In this document: positions 8,519-16,430 of the stretch, one piece after another
Position numbering within the stretch: the first letter of the stretch is position 1
Layout: each line of letters begins with the position of its first letter
NCBI GenBank assembly: GCA_937862815.1
Contig: CALMED010000005.1
Coordinates: 124,001 to 188,000 of the forward strand
Length of the DNA: 64,000 nt
Origin: an uncultured Chitinophagaceae bacterium
GTDB lineage: Bacteria; Bacteroidota; Bacteroidia; Chitinophagales; Chitinophagaceae
Direction of reading: 5' to 3'
Made by a program: the position numbers and the translations under genes
Notes under the pieces: model-generated
Told to the model about the DNA's origin: nothing
What the model saw: the letters and a program-made list of their open reading frames with translations, nothing else
Database searches by the model: none

Positions 8519-10630
8519 TCAGCTCACCGCCGCTCCGGGGTTGACGATGGTTTCGGGCCGTACAAAATGAAGGGCGCCGGCCGCGTCTTCGGCCATCAGG
8601 ATCATACCCTGGCTTTCGATGCCCCGCATCTTCCGCGGCGCCAGGTTGGCCACCACCACTACCTGCTTGCCCACGATGGCTTCGGGGGCAAAATGCAGGG
8701 CGATGCCGCTCACGATGGTGCGGGTTTCGGTGCCCATGTCCACCGACAACTTCAGCAGCTTATCGGCTTTCTCCACTTTTTCGGCGGCCGTGATGGTGCC
8801 CACGCGGAGGTCGAGTTTGGCAAAATCATCGTACACAATTTCCGCTTTGGCGGGTGCGGCGGCAGCGGGTACCGGTGCCGGCGCGGAAGCTTCTGGTTGT
8901 ATCATTCCTTTTTTCAGTTTTTCCACCTGGTAAGTGATTTCGTCGTCGTCGATCTTGCGGAACAGCAGTTCCGGGGCCCGGAGGGCATAGCCCACGCTCA
9001 GCAGCTGCAGCTTGCCGGCATTGCGCCATTCCAGCATGCGCTCCACCACCTTCATCATGTACAGCATTTTGCGGGCCGTATGGGGAAGGAAGGGATTGAT
9101 GAGGATGGCCAGGTTGGCGCTGAGCTGCAGGCAGAGGTGCAGGGTATTGTCAATGCTTTGCTGCGCCGCGGGATTGCCGGCCAGCTGGCGGGCCACGATC
9201 CAGGGCTCCTTCTTCTGCATGTACTGGTTGCCTTTGCGGCTGAGGTCTATCACCTCAAAGAGGGCCTCGCGGAACTTGAAGGTTTCGAGCAGGTGCTCCA
9301 CTTTTTCCTTCGCTGCCCGGATGTCGGCCATCAGTTCGTGGTCGGTTGCATCCAGCAGTTCGTTGTGCAGGCGGGGCACTTTGCCGCCGCAGAGTTTGTG
9401 CATCAGCACCCAGGTGCGGTTGACGAAGTTACCGAAGACGCTCACCAGCTCGCTGTTCACGGCGTCCTGGAAACCCTTCCAGGTAAACTCGCTGTCCTTG
9501 GTCTCGGGCGCTATCTGGGTGAGGTAATACCGCAGCATATCGGCCGCCTGCGGACCGCCGTTGTCTTTCTTCACAAAGTCGGTGATGTAATCCCGCATAT
9601 CGAGTTTCCAGTTGCGGCTGGTGCTCATCTTGTCGCCTTCCAGGTTGAGGAATTCGTTGGCGGGCACAAAGGCCGGCAGGATGTTGCCGTGCAGCTTCAG
9701 CATCACGGGGAAGATGATGGCATGGAAGACGATGTTGTCTTTTCCGATGAAGTGGACCAGCTGCGTGTCGTTGTCGTACCAGTAAGGCTCCCACTCTTTC
9801 TGGTTGTCCAGCGCCCAATGCCGGGTGGCGCTGATGTAGCCGATGGGCGCATCGAACCACACATACAGTTTTTTTCCTTCGGCGCCGGGCAGTGGTACGG
9901 GGATGCCCCATTCGAGGTCGCGGGTAACGGCCCGGGCTTGCAGTCCGCCTTCAATCCAGCTCTTGCACTGTCCCACCACGTTGGGCCGCCAGTCGTCTTT
10001 GTGCTGTTCCAGGATCCACTCCCGCAGGAAGGCTTCGTGCCGGTTGAGGGGCAGGTACCAGTGGGTGGTGCTGCGCTTCACGGGGGGCTGCCCGCTGAGG
10101 GTGCTCACGGGGTTGATCAGCTCGTCCGGGCTGAGGGTGCGGCCGCAGGTTTCGCACTGGTCGCCAAAGGCGCGGTCGCTGCCGCAGGCGGGACAGGTGC
10201 CCCTGATGTACCGGTCGGCCAGGAAGCTGTGAGCCGCCTCGTCGTAAAACTGTTCGGTTTCTTTTACCTCCAGCTCTCCCCGTTCGTGCAGGTAGGTGAA
10301 GAACTCCTGCGCCGTTTCGTGGTGCAGCGGATCACTGGTGCGGTGGTAGATGTCGAAGCTGATGCCGAGATCATCAAAATCCTGCTTCATGGCTTCGTGG
10401 TACTTGTCGATGATGGCGCGGGGCGTGGTGCCTTCTTTGGCCGCCTGGATGGGGATGGCGGTGCCGTGTTCATCACTACCGCACACAAACACCACATCGC
10501 GTTGCTGCGCCCGCAGGTAACGGGCGTAGATATCGGCCGGGATATAGGCGCCGGCCAGGTGACCCACGTGCTTGAGGCCGTTGGCATAAGGCAGGGCGGA
10601 CGTGATGAGGTATCGTTTGGGAGCTTGCAT
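8519..10630 (-). CDS. metG: Methionine--tRNA ligase
   Basis: 703 residues. Class I synthetase features: TSALPYANGLKHVGHLAG near residue 20 with HVGH as the HIGH motif, the CGSDEHGT motif, and DKMSTSRNW near residue 333 as KMSKS. The zinc knuckle CPACGS...CETCG is complete near residues 142-160. The last ~105 residues (DFAKLDLRVGTITAAEKVEKADKLL...) form a Trbp111/EMAP-type tRNA-binding domain joined by an Ala/Pro-rich linker, as in dimeric bacterial MetRS. It charges tRNA-Met in the cytosol. It has its own consensus promoter at 10670-10701 and a terminator at 8467-8496, so it is probably monocistronic. Confidence 0.98.
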   Translation of the reverse strand: MQAPKRYLITSALPYANGLKHVGHLAGAYIPADIYARYLRAQQRDVVFVCGSDEHGTAIPIQAAKEGTTPRAIIDKYHEAMKQDFDDLGISFDIYHRTSDPLHHETAQEFFTYLHERGELEVKETEQFYDEAAHSFLADRYIRGTCPACGSDRAFGDQCETCGRTLSPDELINPVSTLSGQPPVKRSTTHWYLPLNRHEAFLREWILEQHKDDWRPNVVGQCKSWIEGGLQARAVTRDLEWGIPVPLPGAEGKKLYVWFDAPIGYISATRHWALDNQKEWEPYWYDNDTQLVHFIGKDNIVFHAIIFPVMLKLHGNILPAFVPANEFLNLEGDKMSTSRNWKLDMRDYITDFVKKDNGGPQAADMLRYYLTQIAPETKDSEFTWKGFQDAVNSELVSVFGNFVNRTWVLMHKLCGGKVPRLHNELLDATDHELMADIRAAKEKVEHLLETFKFREALFEVIDLSRKGNQYMQKKEPWIVARQLAGNPAAQQSIDNTLHLCLQLSANLAILINPFLPHTARKMLYMMKVVERMLEWRNAGKLQLLSVGYALRAPELLFRKIDDDEITYQVEKLKKGMIQPEASAPAPVPAAAAPAKAEIVYDDFAKLDLRVGTITAAEKVEKADKLLKLSVDMGTETRTIVSGIALHFAPEAIVGKQVVVVANLAPRKMRGIESQGMILMAEDAAGALHFVRPETIVNPGAAVS

Positions 10631-10669
10631 CTGTTACCGGGTTTACACCGGCCGTTGTGCCGGGGGCTG

Positions 10670-10701
10670 CAAAAATACCGCAATCACCCCCACTGCCCAA
10701 A
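10670..10701 (-). promoter_or_regulatory. Promoter of metG (TTTG-N20-TATTTTTG)
   Basis: On the minus strand TTTG (10701-10698) is followed after 20 bp by TATTTTTG (10677-10670). Both boxes match the Bacteroidota -33/-7 consensus exactly. Transcription should begin near 10665, giving a leader of about 35 nt. Confidence 0.75.
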
Positions 10702-10713
10702 AGAAGCAGGCGC

Positions 10714-11508
10714 TCAGAAGCGGGCTTTGCGGCTGCGGCGTTGCCCGAACATCCAGTCGAGGTAATCCGGCTCGGCAAAAGCCGGGTCCCAGCTGTTGTG
10801 TCCCACCCCGGGGTACTCGGTGTACCGCACGGGCGCGCCCAGCGAGCGGAGGTGATGCTCCATGGCCCGGGAATAGCGCACGTCCACCACCCGGTCGGCA
10901 TCGCCGTGAAAGATCCAGAAAGGAACGCGCCGCAACTGCCGGTTGCGGTACAGTGTATCGCCTCCCCCGCAGATGGGCAGAGCGGCGGCAAATACGGTGG
11001 GGTAGCGCGACACCAGTTCAAACGTGCCCATGCCGCCCATGGAAAGTCCGGATACGTAGATGCGGCGGGCGTCCACCCCTTCCTCCCGCACCAGTTGCTG
11101 CAGCAAGGCCGCCACGGCCTGCAGGGGCCAGCGGGCGGGTGTTGTGTAGTCAAACGCCAGTCCCAGCGGCCGGCGGGTGGTGTCGGGTTTGAGGGCGGCC
11201 CACCATTCGTCCCGCGGACACTGCGGCAGTACCACGATGGCCGGGTAGCGGCTGCGGTTTCCGGCGCTGCTGAATAACTTGCCGCCATGGATGAGCTGGC
11301 GCTCGTTGTCTGTACCCCGCTCACCGGCGCCGTGCAGGAAGAGCAGCAAGGGGTAGGCACGGGTGCGGTCGTAGCCCTCCGGGAAGAGGATGCGGTACGG
11401 CAGTACCTGGCCCGGGGAATAGGTAAACTCCTTTTTTTGATACAACGAATCCTGGGCAAAAACGGGAATGACGAAAGGAAGTAATAACAGCAGCAGCAGG
11501 CGTCGCAT
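10714..11508 (-). CDS. Secreted alpha/beta-hydrolase (esterase or peptidase, COG4099-like)
   Basis: 264 residues with a signal peptide (MRRLLLLLLLPFVIPVFAQ). The core is LLFLHGAGERGTDNERQL (oxyanion-hole region), the nucleophile elbow YVSGLSMGGMGTFEL (G-L-S-M-G), the acid HGDADRVVDV, and the catalytic His in YPGVGHNSW. This set matches predicted-peptidase/PHB-depolymerase-like carboxylesterases. It acts in the periplasm or outside the cell on an unknown ester or peptide. The gene stands alone between metG (downstream, same strand) and the divergent LD-carboxypeptidase gene; a MITE occupies the intergenic region upstream. Confidence 0.9.
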   Translation of the reverse strand: MRRLLLLLLLPFVIPVFAQDSLYQKKEFTYSPGQVLPYRILFPEGYDRTRAYPLLLFLHGAGERGTDNERQLIHGGKLFSSAGNRSRYPAIVVLPQCPRDEWWAALKPDTTRRPLGLAFDYTTPARWPLQAVAALLQQLVREEGVDARRIYVSGLSMGGMGTFELVSRYPTVFAAALPICGGGDTLYRNRQLRRVPFWIFHGDADRVVDVRYSRAMEHHLRSLGAPVRYTEYPGVGHNSWDPAFAEPDYLDWMFGQRRSRKARF

Positions 11509-11557
11509 GGGGAAATTTTACAGCAATATACGCACTCGCGGTAACGAAGGGGAATCC

Positions 11558-11566
11558 TTACTTTTA
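11558..11566. repeat. Target-site duplication, left copy
   Basis: TTACTTTTA directly abuts the left inverted terminus of the MITE; the identical nonamer abuts the right terminus at 11719-11727. Confidence 0.8.
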
Positions 11567-11718
11567 ACGTGTTGTGCCATTGAATGAAGTTGATTTTCAA
11601 ACGTATCACTCTGTAGAACTCTGTGCAAAACTCCGTGTACACTGTGGTTTCACTCTTTAACCTCAGGTGCAAAAGTTTCCACAAAGGGGTATAGATTTTT
11701 TTCAATAGCACAACACGT
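11567..11718. mobile_element. MITE-like element, 152 bp, 18-bp inverted termini
   Basis: The left terminus ACGTGTTGTGCCATTGAA (11567-11584) and the reverse complement of the right terminus (11701-11718) match at 17 of 18 bases. The element is flanked by perfect 9-bp direct repeats, the mark of transposase-mediated insertion. The interior has no coding capacity and holds the CTCTGTG/CTCCGTG repeat motif around 11610-11647. No transposase gene is in the window, so it would have moved in trans. It sits between the secreted hydrolase gene and the LD-carboxypeptidase gene and ends 12 bp before the latter's ATG. Confidence 0.85.
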
Positions 11719-11727
11719 TTACTTTTA
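11719..11727. repeat. Target-site duplication, right copy
   Basis: TTACTTTTA, identical to 11558-11566. It contains TACTTTTA, which is one base from a -7 box, immediately before the ATG at 11731. Confidence 0.8.
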
Positions 11728-11730
11728 AGG

Positions 11731-12741
11731 ATGAACCGCCTTGACTTTCTCTCCACCACCTTGCTGAGCGCACTGGGGCTTCCCCTTGCCGCCCGTTCCA
11801 CCCCTGAAAGCGCGGCCATCATCCGCCCGCCCTTTTTGCGGGAGGGCGACCGCATTGCCATCACCTCGCCGGCTGGCTTCGTTACGGAAAAAGACGTACA
11901 GCCCGCTGTGGCCCTGCTGCGCAGCTGGGGCTTTGGCGTGGAGCTGGGCCGCACCATCGGCAAACGGGCGGGCAGTTTCGGGGGCAGTGATGAGGAGCGG
12001 ACCAGCGACCTGCAGCACTGGATCAACAGCACGCAGGTGAAAGCCATCCTCTGCGCCCGCGGCGGTTACGGTGCGGTGCGGATTGTGGACCGGCTCGACT
12101 TCTCGCCCCTGCTCCACCATCCCAAATGGATCATCGGCTTCAGCGACATCACCGTGCTGCACTGCCACCTCAACCGGCGGTACGGCATCGCCTCGCTGCA
12201 TGCCAAGATGACCAACAGCTTTCCCGAAGACTGGAACAAAGCCGACGCCCTGCAGCAGGAAACAATCCTCACAATCCGCGACGCCCTGCTGGGCAAACCC
12301 ATGGAATACAGCGCTCCGCCCCACCCGTTGAACCGGTTGGGACATGCCAGCGGACCGCTGGTAGGCGGCAACCTGCGCACCATCGAAAACCTGGCCGGCA
12401 GCGCCAGCGACCTGCGCACGGTCAACAAAATTCTTTTTGTGGAAGATACCGGCGAGTACCTCTACAGCATCGACCGCATGTTCCGCAACCTGCAGCGGAG
12501 CGGCAAGCTGGATCACCTGGCCGGACTCATCATCGGCGGGTTTAAGATCAAACCCTCCGAGGACCCCTCCGAGGAATTCGGACGAAAGCTGGAAGAGATT
12601 GTGCTGGATGTGTTGCCGGACTGTAACTATCCCGTTTGCTTTGATTTTCCCGTGGGGCACCAGCGAAACAACCGCGCCCTGCGCTGCGGCATGACGCACC
12701 ATCTTCGGGTGTCCAACACCGGTAGTATACTGAATGGGTGA
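11731..12741 (+). CDS. LD-carboxypeptidase (peptidase S66), copy 1, with N-terminal leader
   Basis: 336 residues. S66 features: RPPFLREGDRIAITSPAGF at the domain start, CARGGYGAVRI, the nucleophile in GFSDIT (Ser138), Glu238 in FVEDTGE, and His310 in FPVGHQRNN. These match the Ser-Glu-His triad of LdcA/MccF. The enzyme trims the terminal D-alanine of murein tetrapeptides (LD bond) during recycling; MccF relatives cleave microcin C. The first ~25 residues (MNRLDFLSTTLLSALGLPLA) look like an export leader, resembling but not matching a Tat signal (one Arg). Copy 2 (16431) lacks it, so the two may work in different compartments. A MITE lies 12 bp upstream of the start. Confidence 0.93.
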   Translation: MNRLDFLSTTLLSALGLPLAARSTPESAAIIRPPFLREGDRIAITSPAGFVTEKDVQPAVALLRSWGFGVELGRTIGKRAGSFGGSDEERTSDLQHWINSTQVKAILCARGGYGAVRIVDRLDFSPLLHHPKWIIGFSDITVLHCHLNRRYGIASLHAKMTNSFPEDWNKADALQQETILTIRDALLGKPMEYSAPPHPLNRLGHASGPLVGGNLRTIENLAGSASDLRTVNKILFVEDTGEYLYSIDRMFRNLQRSGKLDHLAGLIIGGFKIKPSEDPSEEFGRKLEEIVLDVLPDCNYPVCFDFPVGHQRNNRALRCGMTHHLRVSNTGSILNG

Positions 12742-12755
12742 TGATCGATCATGAA

Positions 12756-12801
12756 AGACCTATCAGGTTTGCTAGCGCTGCCCGGCAAACCTTATAAGTC
12801 T
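12756..12801. repeat. Palindromic intergenic repeat, copy 1
   Basis: AGACCTATCAGGTTTGC pairs with GCAAACCTTATAAGTCT across a centre holding AGCGCTG. It is the first of three palindromes in this convergent gap, which share that core. Confidence 0.7.
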
Positions 12802-12841
12802 GGATTCATTTTAAAAAGGATAACGCGCCGACCCCGGAATA

Positions 12842-12894
12842 AAACCTATAAGGTTTCCAGCGCTGAAACGCCGCCCGGCAAACCTTATAGGTCT
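12842..12894. repeat. Palindromic intergenic repeat, copy 2
   Basis: AAACCTATAAGGTTTCC, then AGCGCTG, then CGCCCGGCAAACCTTATAG...TCT. Its right half is nearly identical to that of copy 1 (CCCGGCAAACCTTATAaGTCTGG versus ...TATAGGTCTGG, quoted in part). Confidence 0.7.
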
Positions 12895-12929
12895 GGCTTC
12901 GAATAATTATATTGCTTCTTCCCCAAAAA

Positions 12930-12967
12930 AACCTGTGCGGCTGGCAGCGCTGCCAACCGCACAGGTT
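12930..12967. repeat. Near-perfect 38-bp palindrome, copy 3 (possible bidirectional terminator)
   Basis: Left half starts AACCTGTGCGGCTGGCAGC and the right half is its reverse complement except for one base; the centre is AGCGCT. An A7 run precedes it, so on the minus strand it gives a stem followed by T residues. It may end transcription of the T9SS gene (stop at 12992) and of the convergent LD-carboxypeptidase gene. Confidence 0.7.
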
Positions 12968-12991
12968 CTTGTCTTGTGATGGCGTGTGCCA

Positions 12992-15900
12992 TTATTCAAT
13001 CGTCACCTTCCGCACCGCCCGGTAATCATCGGTCTCGAGCCGCAGGTAGTACATGCCGCTGCTGAGCGAGCCGGCATCGAACTGCACCAGGTGGTAGCCG
13101 GCGGCACGCGTTTCGTTGAGCAGGGTTTTGACGAGCCGGCCGTTCACATCATACAGTCCCAGGTGCACTTTCTTTTGTGCCGGAAGGATCAGCTCCACCG
13201 AGGTGGCGCCCCGGAAGGGGTTGGGATAGTTCTGCCGCAGCTCGAAGCTCAGCTTGCCGGTGATGGTCACCGCTTCCACAGATGATGTCTTGCTGCGCCC
13301 GTCAAAATCCACCTGCACCAGGCGGTAGTAATAACGCCCGGCGGCCAGCGACGGATCCTTGTAGGTATAACGGCGCAGGGCAGCCGATTGGCCGGCTCCT
13401 TCCACGAAGCCGATGGTTTCCCAGCGGCTGCCGTCGCGGCTGCGTTGTACGTCAAAGCCTTTGTTGTTCGATTCACTGCCCGTAGTCCACTGAAGCAAGG
13501 CATCTTTCCCCACCGCACCGGCCCGGAACGATAGCAGCTCCACCGGCAGCGGTCCGCAGTTCAGCGACGCCGTTGCCACCGTACCGGTAGCCACACAGCC
13601 GTTGTTTTCCTCCATGCTGGTAATGGTGAAATTGTAGAGGGAGGGATTGTCCACTGCCAGCGGCGCGAAGAGTACATCCACCCAATAGTTCCGCGACTGG
13701 AAAGAGAAGACCGGGAATGTGGGTCCGTAGTTGCCCACACCGTTCAGTCCGTCCACGCCGTTCTGCAGCGCTGTAAGGGGGCCGTTTGTGAAACCGGATG
13801 TCTGGAAATAGAAATCGGAATAAGCGAAATAACCCAACGGGGAGTAATAAGCGATTACGTAGGTGGTATTGGGATTGATCAGCACGGGGTTGCTGAAACG
13901 GGCCGTCTTCCAGCCAACGGAGGCATTGTCGGTACCCGTAAAGGTAACAACAGCCAACTCGGTACCGGAAGCGGTGTAAAGACGTCCCACATGCGGCCCT
14001 GTATTGGAAGATCCTTTGTAAAACTTCACACCCGTAACATATCCGGCTACGGTGGAACGGAACTTCATGCCCAGGGTGGCGCCGATGCCGCCCCCGTTAT
14101 CCTGGGCGTTGGTAACAGCCAGTACCGGTGTGCCGTTGCCCCAGAGGCTGACCTCACCCGGAACGATGGAGGCAAAGATGGAGTTATTGGTTACGTTTTC
14201 GTACGTAATTCCGTTCACCACCACGGTGTAGGGCGCGTTTCCGCTGGCATTGGTAAGCTGCAGGTTGATGGGTGCAGCGGAACAGGCAGCGGAAGAACTG
14301 GCTACCAGGCTGGCGGAGGGTGTGGAGCAGGTGCTGCTGGCATACACAGCTGTGTAGTTGCCGGTGGTGGCATCAAAAAAAGCATAGCTGATTCCTTTGA
14401 TCACCTCGTACCGCACCGTAAGGGGCACCCCGTTGCGGGAAACCGACTGCAGGCTGAGCGTAGTGCCTGTACCTGTGAACCGGGGCAGCATGGCCCGCAT
14501 ACTTTTAGTACCGGCAGCGGCGGTGATGGTGAAATCCAGCGTGTTGTTGTTCCACACCATATTGCCGAAGGAAGAAGCATTCCGGCCATCGAGCCAGGTG
14601 AGCAGTTGCCGGGCCGTGATCAGCGGCACATTACGGCTCTGGGCAGCCGATACCACGGGGTACAGGTCTGCAAGGATGTCAAAATCGGTATGAATGTTGG
14701 CACAGAACACCCCATAATACCCGTTTGTACCCAGCGCATTGTCGAGCAGCGTGGTTACATGGGTGGAGACGGTCTGTCCCGATTCATCCGACAACACCGT
14801 TGACAACTGGTAATTATTAATTATCGTGCCGTCTGTATCCGCAAAGCGCATGGCGAGCGCAGATCCCGTAAACAAACCCGGGCGGTCCTGCACCCAGTTG
14901 GGTGGAAAATAATAATAGTCGGTATTCAGCCGCACGCCATTCTGCAATTCAGCCTTGGGGCGACCGGCCCAGTCCTGCCACAAGGTGCAATGGGTGCGTA
15001 CGGTGGCGGGCGACTGGATGGTAGGATATGCCGTGGTGAATTCAGCAATGCGCAGGGCATAATCGGCCCCCAGCAGCAGCGGATCATACGAGACGCAATT
15101 GGTGGGAAAGTGCAACGTAACTTCAAATCCCATTGCTTCGTAGGCTGCTGCTTCCGCAGGAGTAAGTTCATTGGTGGCGTAGATGCTCGACGTGGTGCGG
15201 AGGGCGATCCAGTCTTCCACGGCCGCCGGAGTGTTGGAGGGGCTGATGGAGAGCAGGTAGTCGAACCGTCCCTTTGTTCCATTGTTGCCCCCATGATCGT
15301 CACCGGTGAGAATGATGGCCGCCTTAAGGTCGCGGGGCAGGTACCAGAAGCGCGGAAGCGGCTGCTGGTGTTCGTTGCCTTTGAGGATGATATTGGCCAG
15401 CAGGCGCTGCTGTTCATCGGCCTGTGGGATCTGAATTTTGTTGAAGTCGACCCAGTTGGGCTGCACATCGCCGGTTTTGGGTCCGTGAAACAGGTCGTTG
15501 GGCCGTACCCCTCCTTCCCCGTCACGGTCATCGTTCACCCAGGCGGGATTGCCCTGGCGGGTGTACACGATGGAGCGGCAAAGGTCGTACATGAAGCCGA
15601 TGGCCTTACCGCCGTTGGCGCCCACGGCCCGCCAGGTAACGGCCGGATGCGGGGTGGGCGTAGCGGCTGTACTGAAAAAAGTGGCCACGGCCGTGGCGCC
15701 GCTGAGGTTGTACAGATCCCCGGTGCCATGAAACTGCATGGCGGCGGCGGTGATGCCCAGCCCGGGTGCCGTAGCAGTTTGCACCTGCAGGTAAGCATCG
15801 GAGAGCGTTGTGCCGGCATCGGTCACGCCCAACAGGGAAGCGAGATTTTTATCGGGGCGGAAGGCGATGAAGACACCGCCGTTGTTCACCCAGTTGGTAA

Positions 15901-16180
15901 AGAGGGTGACCTGCGCAGGCGACAAGGCCGTTTCGCCCAGGATCACCACATCATAATTCTGCAGTACAGTGGCGTCCACGGCCGGCAGTTCCAGCACCTG
16001 GAAGGCGTTGATGCCTTCGGCGCGGAGGATTTCGGCGGTATAGCGCCCAAAGAGGTTGGAAGGGTTACTTACAACCAGGATGGGGCCGCCGGGACCCTGG
16101 TTGGGGTCGGGTTGGGCAAAGGCAGCGAATCCAAGCAGCACAAGGAGGGCCGTGATCCAAAAAGTACGGAGGAATTGCAT
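12992..16180 (-). CDS. T9SS-targeted multidomain protein: GATase-like, deacetylase-like, DUF4082, sorting domain
   Basis: 1062 residues from the ATG at 16180, with signal peptide MQFLRTFWITALLVLLGFAAFAQ. Residues ~30-215 resemble a ThuA/glutamine-amidotransferase-like fold (ILVVSNPSNLFGRYTAEIL...YDVVILGE). Residues ~285-520 resemble a NodB-type polysaccharide deacetylase: TGDDHGG as the metal-binding Asp-Asp-His region and VRTHCTLW as a later His motif. Residues ~680-840 match DUF4082 (LGMKFRSTVAGYVTGVKFYKG...). Then come the cargo module (LPVELLSFRAG...FDVQRSRDG) and a Por sorting domain (LRQNYPNPFRGATSVEL...VTIE). Probably a cell-surface carbohydrate-active enzyme. The enzyme assignment is inference; the T9SS call is strong. 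Confidence 0.85.
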   Translation of the reverse strand: MQFLRTFWITALLVLLGFAAFAQPDPNQGPGGPILVVSNPSNLFGRYTAEILRAEGINAFQVLELPAVDATVLQNYDVVILGETALSPAQVTLFTNWVNNGGVFIAFRPDKNLASLLGVTDAGTTLSDAYLQVQTATAPGLGITAAAMQFHGTGDLYNLSGATAVATFFSTAATPTPHPAVTWRAVGANGGKAIGFMYDLCRSIVYTRQGNPAWVNDDRDGEGGVRPNDLFHGPKTGDVQPNWVDFNKIQIPQADEQQRLLANIILKGNEHQQPLPRFWYLPRDLKAAIILTGDDHGGNNGTKGRFDYLLSISPSNTPAAVEDWIALRTTSSIYATNELTPAEAAAYEAMGFEVTLHFPTNCVSYDPLLLGADYALRIAEFTTAYPTIQSPATVRTHCTLWQDWAGRPKAELQNGVRLNTDYYYFPPNWVQDRPGLFTGSALAMRFADTDGTIINNYQLSTVLSDESGQTVSTHVTTLLDNALGTNGYYGVFCANIHTDFDILADLYPVVSAAQSRNVPLITARQLLTWLDGRNASSFGNMVWNNNTLDFTITAAAGTKSMRAMLPRFTGTGTTLSLQSVSRNGVPLTVRYEVIKGISYAFFDATTGNYTAVYASSTCSTPSASLVASSSAACSAAPINLQLTNASGNAPYTVVVNGITYENVTNNSIFASIVPGEVSLWGNGTPVLAVTNAQDNGGGIGATLGMKFRSTVAGYVTGVKFYKGSSNTGPHVGRLYTASGTELAVVTFTGTDNASVGWKTARFSNPVLINPNTTYVIAYYSPLGYFAYSDFYFQTSGFTNGPLTALQNGVDGLNGVGNYGPTFPVFSFQSRNYWVDVLFAPLAVDNPSLYNFTITSMEENNGCVATGTVATASLNCGPLPVELLSFRAGAVGKDALLQWTTGSESNNKGFDVQRSRDGSRWETIGFVEGAGQSAALRRYTYKDPSLAAGRYYYRLVQVDFDGRSKTSSVEAVTITGKLSFELRQNYPNPFRGATSVELILPAQKKVHLGLYDVNGRLVKTLLNETRAAGYHLVQFDAGSLSSGMYYLRLETDDYRAVRKVTIE

Positions 16181-16430
16181 CGGGTGCGTCGAATAGGTGA
16201 TCGCCCGGGGTGGCATGGTAGCGAATTGCATAATTAGTGGTTTGGAAGATGATGGCTTCCCCGGAAATTGGAATCTTGCACAAAAGAAATTGGAAAAAAG
16301 GGCGGTTGATCAGGATCGGATTAACGGAATGCTGGCACAAGATAGAAAAATCGGGTAAAAAACCGTAAAAACCACATGGCAATTTTGTATTCCGGGTTTG
16401 TAGTGCCCCGGAATTCCCTAATTTTATCCG

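Noticed and set aside
8459..10765. Long open frame (768 codons) opposite metG
   Set aside because: It is a shadow of metG: rich in His, Gly, Val and Gln with no domain, and the metG frame is unmistakable.
11731..11800. Tat signal on LD-carboxypeptidase copy 1
   Set aside because: The twin-arginine motif is absent (one Arg only), so I call it a leader of unknown type.
12741..12752. Perfect 12-bp palindrome ATGATCGATCAT at the stop of LD-carboxypeptidase copy 1
   Set aside because: Too short and it overlaps the stop; no stem-loop or regulatory context.
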